Positions 58,667-64,000 of a stretch of 64,000 bases of DNA are shown here, in pieces (positions within the stretch are counted from its first letter, which is position 1; every line of letters begins with the position of its first letter). The translations under genes and the position numbers were made by a program. The notes under the pieces are model-generated. The model saw nothing but the letters and a program-made list of their open reading frames with translations. It was not told the DNA's origin and ran no database searches. The stretch lies in assembly GCA_020161855.1 (NCBI GenBank), contig JAIUNJ010000008.1, positions 1 through 64,000 on the forward strand. Reading direction: 5' to 3'. This stretch comes from Pseudomonadota bacterium. GTDB lineage: Bacteria; Pseudomonadota; Alphaproteobacteria; Rhizobiales; Aestuariivirgaceae.

Positions 58667-59200
58667 CTACTTCTTGCTGTCGTGCCGCGCGATGGCCTCA
58701 AGGATCAGCCGCTCCGCCTCGGCCGCATCGCCCCAGCCCAGAACCTTCACCCACTTGTTGTTCTCGAGGTCCTTGTAGTGGGCGAAGAAATGCTCGATCT
58801 GCAGCAGCGTGATCTGCGGCAGGTCCGTGTAGTTTTCCACCCTTTCGTAGCGCCGGGTCAGGCGTGGCACGGGCACGGCGATCACCTTCTCGTCGCCGCC
58901 CGCCTCGTCCTGCATCTTGAGCACACCCACCGGCCGAACCGCGATCACCGCACCCGGCACGATGCCGCGCTGATTCGCGATCAACACGTCGATGGGGTCG
59001 CCATCGTCGGAGAGCGTATGCGGCACGAAGCCGTAGTTTCCGGGATAATGCATCGGCGTGTAGAGGAAGCGGTCGACGATCAGCGTGCCGGCCGCCTTGT
59101 CCATCTCGTATTTGATGGGCTCGCCGCCCACCGGCACCTCCACGATCACGTTCACCTCCTTGGGCGGATTGCGGCCGATGGATATGGCGTCGATGCGCAT
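58667..59200 (-). CDS. ppa: Inorganic pyrophosphatase
   Basis: 177-residue soluble family I enzyme hydrolysing PPi to phosphate. Signature [10 protein letters not shown] with catalytic aspartates, [32 protein letters not shown], and C-terminal [28 protein letters not shown]. Start at 59198-59200 is the conserved [13 protein letters not shown]. Divergent from the Rieske oxygenase gene. Confidence 0.97.
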   Translation of the reverse strand: MRIDAISIGRNPPKEVNVIVEVPVGGEPIKYEMDKAAGTLIVDRFLYTPMHYPGNYGFVPHTLSDDGDPIDVLIANQRGIVPGAVIAVRPVGVLKMQDEAGGDEKVIAVPVPRLTRRYERVENYTDLPQITLLQIEHFFAHYKDLENNKWVKVLGWGDAAEAERLILEAIARHDSKK

Positions 59201-59316
59201 GATTCACTCCTGTGTTGAGCAGGCTTTACCCCCTCTCCACAGCCGCCGCCAATCATGCAAAGGTCGCGGGCAGACGACCGCACCCAGGACAGACTCGCCG
59301 CAGCCCAGGAGACGCC

Positions 59317-60336
59317 ATGAAGAACCTTTCCTCCATCCACTATGTCGCCCCCAACTCGCTCGCCCGCGAACGCGACATGATCTTTGCCCGCACCTGGCAG
59401 CATGTCGGTGCGGCCTCTGCCGTGGCTGAGAAAGGTCAGTATGTGGCTGCCGACATCGCCGGCCTCAAGATTTTCGTGCTGCGCGGGCGCGATGGCAAGT
59501 TGCGCGCCTTCAAGAATGTCTGCCGTCATCGCGGCGCCCAGCTTCTGGAAGATGGCCAGGGCAAATGCGCGGCCGTGCGCTGCCCCTATCACCAGTGGGT
59601 TTTCGACGACAAGGGCGCCCTCATCAACGCTCCCTGGTTCGGCGAGGAACCGGGCTTCAACAAGGAAGACTGGCCGCTCGAGGAAATCCATGTGGACCAG
59701 TGGCGCGGCCTGCTCTTCGCCGCCATCGATCCGGAACTGAGCCTGATCGACCAGCTGGGCGATCTTGTCGATGAACTGGCCGACGAACCCATCGAGAAAT
59801 ACACCTGCGCCGCACAGGACAAGGTGTCCTTCGATTCCAACTGGAAAATCTACACCGACAATTTCGTCGAGGGCTACCATATCCCCGGCGTCCACCCCGG
59901 CTTCTTCGCCGCCATCGAATTCAAGGAATTCCAGACCATCGCTCGCCGCGGCCTCGTGCGCATGACCTGCCCGCCGCGCGACGGCCTGTTCTACCGCGGC
60001 AAGTGGCTGTGGATGTGGCCCAACTGGACGCTGTCACTCTTCGACGGCGGCATGAACACCTCGCGCATCAATCCGCTGAGCGTCGGCCGCACCGAACAGC
60101 TCTATAACTTCTATTTCGCCGATGTGAGCGAGAAGACCGCAGCGTCGCGCGCCGACACGATCGAACGCAATCTCGCCGTGGTGCGCGAAGACTATGAAGT
60201 GTGCGTCGCCACCCACAAGAACTACGAGACTGGCATCTACAAGACAGGACCACTGTCGCCGAAGCACGAACAGGGCGTCGCCTACTTCCAGAGCAAGGTG
60301 GCCGAAAGCCTGGGGCTGAAAGAGGCAGCGGAGTAA
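59317..60336 (+). CDS. Rieske non-heme iron oxygenase alpha subunit
   Basis: 339 residues. Rieske cluster ligands C69-x-H71 (CRHRGAQL) and C89-x-x-H92 (CPYHQW); catalytic iron site in NWKIYTDNFVEGYHIPGVHPGF. This short form resembles choline/glycine-betaine monooxygenase-type alpha subunits more than aromatic dioxygenases. Given sarcosine oxidase and a DMGDH-like enzyme elsewhere in the window, demethylation of a betaine is a reasonable guess, but the reductase partner and substrate are not shown. Start at 59317 follows CCAGGAGACGCC. Confidence 0.88.
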   Translation: MKNLSSIHYVAPNSLARERDMIFARTWQHVGAASAVAEKGQYVAADIAGLKIFVLRGRDGKLRAFKNVCRHRGAQLLEDGQGKCAAVRCPYHQWVFDDKGALINAPWFGEEPGFNKEDWPLEEIHVDQWRGLLFAAIDPELSLIDQLGDLVDELADEPIEKYTCAAQDKVSFDSNWKIYTDNFVEGYHIPGVHPGFFAAIEFKEFQTIARRGLVRMTCPPRDGLFYRGKWLWMWPNWTLSLFDGGMNTSRINPLSVGRTEQLYNFYFADVSEKTAASRADTIERNLAVVREDYEVCVATHKNYETGIYKTGPLSPKHEQGVAYFQSKVAESLGLKEAAE

Positions 60337-60345
60337 AGGGCCGGG

Positions 60346-61182
60346 TTACTCACCTTTCAGCGCCGCGCCATCTCTCGAAGCGGCCAGCAGGGTCCCGCCC
60401 ACCGCCACCAAGGCGATAAAAACAGCCAGCCAGGCCATTGTCCCTGCTGATAGGGCGATGCTGCGCCCTGTCGCCTGCGAGGCGAGGAAGAGGCTCGCAA
60501 CGGCGGCACCACCGAGTGTCAGCACCGCCAAGCCGGTCAACTGCACCTCTTCACGCGCCGCTCCCCTGCCTGACACAAGGAGGCCCGCACCGGCGGAGAG
60601 GAATATCCCCGAATAAATGCGGCCGTGCAGGGCATCGACTGGCCACGGCCAGAAAGAGGCCGCCTGCGTGGGTATGGCAAACATGAGAAGCCCATAGGCA
60701 AGCAACGCAGCACCGAGAGCAACCGCGATCCTGCCCGGCCAATGCGGCAGCGGCAACACCTGCACGGGTGGCAGCTTGCGATAGTGCCAGAGAGCCCATG
60801 CCGGGAGCGCGATGTAGCCGAAGTAGAGAATGAACCAGGCGGCAACGCGCTTTCCGGGCCAGAACATCTGGTTCAGGTGGATCAGCGTGCCGGTTGCCGC
60901 AGGCACCGTGAACAACAGCGCGATCACCAGCGCAAGCCGTCCCGGTGACCATCTGTTGTTCCACAGCATGAATGCCACCGTCACAGCCTCGGCAACATAG
61001 ATCGCACCAAGGAAGCGGGCATTGAAGGGCGGGATGACCCATGGCCAGCGCGGTGCAACGGCACCCGGCGCGATAAAGAGTAAGCTTCCGATCAGGAGAA
61101 CGAGAAACACGGGAACGGTCATGATGCGAACCACGGGCGACAAGCCCGGGTTTCTGCGGTGACTATCGGCTGGCAAAGACAT
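60346..61182 (-). CDS. Multi-pass membrane protein of unknown function
   Basis: 278 residues from the ATG at 61180-61182, preceded by AAGGAGGGACAGGG; the frame is open further upstream but starts there lack a ribosome binding site. Eight or so hydrophobic helices, e.g. IMTVPVFLVLLIGSLLFIAPG, FLGAIYVAEAVTVAFMLW, VAAWFILYFGYIALPAWAL, IAVALGAALLAYGLLMFAI and WLAVFIALVAVGGTLLAAS. No family recognised with certainty. Convergent with the Rieske gene (9 bp). Confidence 0.75.
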   Translation of the reverse strand: MSLPADSHRRNPGLSPVVRIMTVPVFLVLLIGSLLFIAPGAVAPRWPWVIPPFNARFLGAIYVAEAVTVAFMLWNNRWSPGRLALVIALLFTVPAATGTLIHLNQMFWPGKRVAAWFILYFGYIALPAWALWHYRKLPPVQVLPLPHWPGRIAVALGAALLAYGLLMFAIPTQAASFWPWPVDALHGRIYSGIFLSAGAGLLVSGRGAAREEVQLTGLAVLTLGGAAVASLFLASQATGRSIALSAGTMAWLAVFIALVAVGGTLLAASRDGAALKGE

Positions 61183-61337
61183 CCCTGTCCCTCCTTGCCC
61201 CACCGGGGAGGTTAGGCGAGGCGGGCTGTACAGGCAATCGGACCGAAAGGCCGTACAGAACGGCCGCACGGGCAGTCCTGTCAGAAAGCTGGGCACCCAA
61301 GAGCCCGTCCCATCTCTTCAAAATATTCCTTGATATT

Positions 61338-61352
61338 GTTCCTATTATGTTC
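61338..61352 (+). promoter_or_regulatory. Second perfect LexA (SOS) box
   Basis: GTTC-CTATTAT-GTTC matches the alphaproteobacterial GTTC-N7-GTTC operator exactly, in an AT-rich promoter-like stretch. It lies 35 bp before an ATG (61388) that has a strong ribosome binding site, and 155 bp from the divergent membrane-protein start. Confidence 0.75.
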
Positions 61353-61387
61353 TATTTCTTCTCCATCGATCCTGAAAGGAGGGGACG

Positions 61388-61804
61388 ATGTGCACCGCGT
61401 ACCCACATTGCAGGAGAGACAGCAGCGCCCGGGCCGAAGGCCATAACGCAGCCATCGTATCGGGAGCCGGAAGCAAGCCCCTCATCCACGACAGGATGAG
61501 CGCCATGCGGCAGGAGAAACCTGCCGGCCGCCGCAGGCCGTTCCAGGCGCTTTCGCCTGGCGGCGGATCTTGCGGCCAATCCTCAGGGAGTGCGTGCAGG
61601 CGAAGCGCCAGGCCCATGCGGCCCGGCCGCCGCCGTGCGGCCGGCGTTGCTCCGCAGCGCGAAACTCCGGCAAAAGTCGCGGCGCCAGAAACACTGGTGT
61701 TCCGGTCCTTCTTTCCAGAACGTTCTTCAAAGCCGGACATCCGTGCCAGGCATTCCCCTCCACCTTGCCGTCCCGTCATGAGGCAGACGCGCGCGCCGCC
61801 CTGA
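61388..61804 (+). CDS. Putative SOS-controlled small ORF, possibly a degraded SRAP/HMCES gene
   Basis: 138-codon ORF beginning MCTAYPHCRRDSSARAEGHN, with AAAGGAGGGGACG right before the ATG and a perfect LexA box 35 bp further up. The product is Arg/Pro/Ser-rich, unlike a normal folded protein beyond residue 50. Two features recall SOS-response-associated peptidases: Cys2 directly after Met, and PLIHDRM (residues 31-37), the C-terminal I-H-D-R-M motif of that family. The roughly 150 residues normally between them are absent. It could be an internally deleted remnant, a short SOS peptide, or chance. A real gene start is likely; the product is uncertain. Confidence 0.4.
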   Translation: MCTAYPHCRRDSSARAEGHNAAIVSGAGSKPLIHDRMSAMRQEKPAGRRRPFQALSPGGGSCGQSSGSACRRSARPMRPGRRRAAGVAPQRETPAKVAAPETLVFRSFFPERSSKPDIRARHSPPPCRPVMRQTRAPP

Positions 61805-61886
61805 GCGAAATTTCTTTCTCTCAACCTGAATCCGGAAGCGCCCGCGCGGCAGCACAGGAGAACCTAAGCCCAAACGCAAATACGAA

Positions 61887-62402
61887 GTGCTCGCAACCTT
61901 CACCGATCACAGGGGCCGCATTCACGAGCCGCCCGACCCGCCGGAGATCGAGGGCTATCCGCCATGGTTCCCGCGCCCGCGCGAGTATCGCCGGACAACG
62001 CCGCTCGCCCGTTGCCCCAGCAGCAAATGCCGCCGCGCGGGTAAATGCGTCTCGCTGCTCTACGGGAAATACTGCCAGAAGACCCACATGGATCAGGAGG
62101 CATTCCGCTGGCGCCTCTGCGACCGCATCGACGACATCATGCGCCGGTTGATCGGCAGCGAGTGGGATGAATTCTTGGCCCAGCCGCCAGCCGAACAATA
62201 TCCCGTGCCTGGTCCGGAATGGAAGAAAGCGCTGAACGCCGCCTCCGAGCGCCTGGAGAAGGAGGCGCTTCTGAAATGGCAGCAGAAATGGGTAAGCGAA
62301 CAGCAGGAAAAGGAGCGTCAGATGCTGGCTGCAAGGCAGGCGCGCAAAACGCGGGGAAAAGGGCATAAAGCTCTCGTAAACCGTGGCATTTCGCGCCCCT
62401 GA
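61887..62402 (+). CDS. Small Cys-containing protein of unknown function
   Basis: 171 residues from a GTG at 61887; the frame is open to an in-frame TGA at 61827-61829 without an ATG. N-terminus is proline-rich (RIHEPPDPPEIEGYPPWFPRP). It then has C-x4-C-x5-C-x9-C (ARCPSSKCRRAGKCVSLLYGKYC), a possible zinc site, and ends in a long charged coiled-coil-like helix (SERLEKEALLKWQQKWVSEQQEKERQMLAARQARKTRGKG). AGGAGA at 61856 lies rather far (25 bp) from the GTG. No family recognised. Confidence 0.6.
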   Translation: MLATFTDHRGRIHEPPDPPEIEGYPPWFPRPREYRRTTPLARCPSSKCRRAGKCVSLLYGKYCQKTHMDQEAFRWRLCDRIDDIMRRLIGSEWDEFLAQPPAEQYPVPGPEWKKALNAASERLEKEALLKWQQKWVSEQQEKERQMLAARQARKTRGKGHKALVNRGISRP

Positions 62403-62418
62403 ATAACCACGTGTTAAC
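62403..62418 (+). promoter_or_regulatory. Near-consensus CtrA box upstream of the OmpA-family gene
   Basis: ATAA-CCACGTG-TTAAC fits TTAA-N7-TTAAC with one mismatch, 53-68 bp before the lipoprotein start. Confidence 0.4.
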
Positions 62419-62470
62419 CCAAATGCTGCCACATGCACTGAGCACACCCGCGACCATCAAGGGGATTTCC

Positions 62471-63130
62471 ATGAAGCACGCCATCACCGCCGTTCTGGCC
62501 TCGAGCCTTCTTCTCGCAGCCTGCACCACCAACCCCTACACGGGCGAACAGCAGGTCTCGAAGGGCCTTCTCGGCGCAGGCACGGGCGCTGCCCTTGGTG
62601 CGGCCACGGGTGCGATCCTCGGCCAGAACACATCGCTCAATACCCGCAAGGCCATGCTGGTCGGCGCGGGCCTCGGCGCACTCGCCGGTGGCGGCATCGG
62701 CGTCTACATGGACAATCAGGAAGCCAAGCTGCGCCAGCGCCTGCAGAACTCCGGTGTCTCGGTCACGCGCGTGGGCGACAATATCGTCCTCAACATGCCG
62801 TCGAACATCACCTTCGACACCGATCAGTCAAATCTCAAGCCGCAGTTCTATGACACGCTCAATTCCGTCGCCATCGTGCTGCGCGAATATGACCGCACCC
62901 TGGTCGACGTGGTCGGTCACACCGACAGCGACGGCTCGTCTGACTACAATCTGCAACTCTCGCAGCGCCGCGCCTCTGCCGTCGCCCGCTACCTCACGGC
63001 ACAGCAGTTGAACCCGAACCGCTTCGCCGTTGAAGGCCGCGGCAAGGCCGAGCCTATTGCCTCAAACGCCACGGCGCAGGGCAAGGCCCAGAACCGCCGC
63101 GTCGAGATCACCATCGTCCCGCTGACCTAA
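62471..63130 (+). CDS. OmpA-family outer membrane lipoprotein (YiaD-like)
   Basis: 219 residues. Lipobox LLLAAC (Cys18) after a signal peptide MKHAITAVLASSLLLAAC; mature N-terminus TTNPYTGEQQVSK. A glycine-zipper region (LLGAGTGAALGAATGAILGQ ... AMLVGAGLGALAGGGIGVYM) suggests membrane association. The C-terminal OmpA domain binds peptidoglycan: ITFDTDQSNLKPQFYDTLNSVAIVL, VVGHTDSDGSSDYNLQLSQRRASAVARYL, NRRVEITIVPL. It tethers the outer membrane to the wall. A near-CtrA box upstream hints at cell-cycle control. Confidence 0.93.
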   Translation: MKHAITAVLASSLLLAACTTNPYTGEQQVSKGLLGAGTGAALGAATGAILGQNTSLNTRKAMLVGAGLGALAGGGIGVYMDNQEAKLRQRLQNSGVSVTRVGDNIVLNMPSNITFDTDQSNLKPQFYDTLNSVAIVLREYDRTLVDVVGHTDSDGSSDYNLQLSQRRASAVARYLTAQQLNPNRFAVEGRGKAEPIASNATAQGKAQNRRVEITIVPLT

Positions 63131-63221
63131 TCTCGCCGCTGATGCGCCCTCGCCCGCCGCAGGTGGGAGAGGCGTAAGGGCTCGTGACCGACACGTGAAC
63201 TTGCTGTAGAGCGCGGCCACC

Positions 63222-64000
63222 ATGACCGCCGCGCGCTTCACGCTCACCACCACACCTGCCCCGCTCGATGCGGCACAGGCAACGACCGATGTCATCGATG
63301 CCCACATCGCCATCGACGCACTGGCCGTCACGGTCAATGAGGTGGACGAGGACCGGGCGCTGTGGAGCGTCGTCGCCTATTTCGCCGAAGCGTCCGAAGC
63401 CGCCCATGCCCGCGATCTGCTGTCGCTGGAAGGCGCCGTGGTCGCCCCCCTGCCGGATGTCGATTGGGTACGGCAATCGCTGGAAGGCCTTGCCCCCGTC
63501 GCCGCCGGGCGCTTCTGGCTGCACGGCTCACATGATCGCGGCCGCCGCCGCGCCGGGGGCGTTTCGCTCGAGATCGATGCCGGCACTGCCTTTGGCACCG
63601 GCCACCACGGCACCACCGCAGGCTGCCTCCTTGCCCTCGACGGGATCCTGAAACGTGAGGCCCCGCAACGGGTCTTCGATCTGGGCTGCGGCACAGGCGT
63701 TCTCGCCATCGCTACCGCGCGCGCTACACGCCGCGCCGTGCTCGCCACCGACATTGATCCTGAAGCCGTGCGCGTGACGCGATTGAACGCTGCGCTCAAT
63801 GGCGTGGCCCCCCTGCTCCGCGCTCACACGGCAGCGGGCCTGCATCATCCAGCCGTCCGGCGGCACGCGCCCTATGACCTGATCTTCGCCAATATCCTCG
63901 CCCGCCCGCTGGTGGCCCTCGCCCCCGGTCTCTCAGGGCTTTTGTTGCCCGGCGGCCATCTTGTGCTGTCCGGCCTCACACGCGACCAGCTCCGCTGGAT
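63222..64000 (+). CDS. prmA: Ribosomal protein L11 methyltransferase (runs off the window)
   Basis: First 259 codons seen. PrmA trimethylates L11 using S-adenosylmethionine. Visible: the N-terminal substrate domain, then LEIDAGTAFGTGHHGTTAGCLLALD, the SAM motif I VFDLGCGTGVLAIATARA, DIDPEAVRVTRLNAALNG, and FANILARPLVALAPGLSGLLLPGGHLVLSGLT with the N-I-L motif IV. The 3' end lies beyond 64000. Confidence 0.94.
   Translation, partial: MTAARFTLTTTPAPLDAAQATTDVIDAHIAIDALAVTVNEVDEDRALWSVVAYFAEASEAAHARDLLSLEGAVVAPLPDVDWVRQSLEGLAPVAAGRFWLHGSHDRGRRRAGGVSLEIDAGTAFGTGHHGTTAGCLLALDGILKREAPQRVFDLGCGTGVLAIATARATRRAVLATDIDPEAVRVTRLNAALNGVAPLLRAHTAAGLHHPAVRRHAPYDLIFANILARPLVALAPGLSGLLLPGGHLVLSGLTRDQLRW

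Noticed and set aside
57641-59218. 525-codon open frame on the plus strand
   Set aside because: Antisense to the aminotransferase and ppa genes. Composition is that of a shadow frame.
61345-61824. Minus-strand ORF opposite the SOS-boxed ORF
   Set aside because: No ribosome binding site and no recognisable domain. It runs toward the LexA box rather than away from it.

Overview
The window looks like chromosomal DNA of an alphaproteobacterium, most likely of the Hyphomicrobiales (Rhizobiales). Several independent signs agree. cckA is divergent from a FliO-type gene. recA has a GTTC-N7-GTTC LexA box, and CtrA-type TTAA-N7-TTAAC boxes occur. There is a complete aapJQMP amino-acid ABC operon, a four-subunit soxBDAG sarcosine oxidase operon and a BioY-only biotin transporter. 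The DNA is GC-rich and densely coded with many ATGA overlaps. A genus cannot be named from the sequence alone.

Layout. 1-1225 is gene-poor and carries what looks like a decayed IstB-type transposition gene. It abuts an alaS whose usual C-terminal domain is missing. 1226-9664 holds housekeeping and cell-cycle genes (alaS, recA, an amidase, cckA, fliO). 9854-13603 is a surface/exported-protein region (autotransporter, RTX-type protein, sulfotransferase). The sulfotransferase block is bordered by a 19-bp copy of the 3' end of aapP. 13618-17812 is aapJQMP. 17981-21588 is an EmrAB-type pump with a divergent TetR regulator and two matching operators. 21863-28864 holds a zinc metallopeptidase, nadE, an aldo/keto reductase, gltX, a GST, a glycosyltransferase and an HU gene behind a perfect CtrA box. 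29000-39265 is dominated by N-methyl-amine catabolism (a dimethylglycine-dehydrogenase-like enzyme and soxBDAG), with an AT-rich HEPN/AbiU2-like gene inserted between overlapping neighbours. 39298-47897 holds an MFS pump, a P450, BioY, a uracil-DNA-glycosylase-like protein, an amidase, and a spermidine-dehydrogenase-like/GabT pair for polyamine breakdown. 48092-50924 is a less GC-rich patch (DUF2264-like, VOC protein) followed by slyX and an amber-interrupted hemolysin III gene. 51033-54807 is a tightly overlapped six-gene operon. 54848-64000 holds a novel Cys-repeat secreted protein, RraA-like, a PLP aminotransferase, ppa, a Rieske oxygenase, a membrane protein, an SOS-boxed small ORF, an OmpA-family lipoprotein and the start of prmA.

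Functional themes. The organism appears able to use amino acids (Aap), N-methylated glycines (Rieske oxygenase, DMGDH-like enzyme, sarcosine oxidase) and polyamines (SpdH-like, GabT). The most unusual points are: the sulfotransferase cassette at the aapP 3' end; a second perfect LexA box with a strong ribosome binding site in front of an unrecognised ORF; the orphan HEPN gene; the alaS lacking its C-Ala domain; the nonsense-interrupted hemolysin III; a VOC gene that seems to need an ATT start; and the secreted protein with three 21-residue cysteine repeats. I saw no tRNA, rRNA, CRISPR array, prophage or intact insertion sequence.
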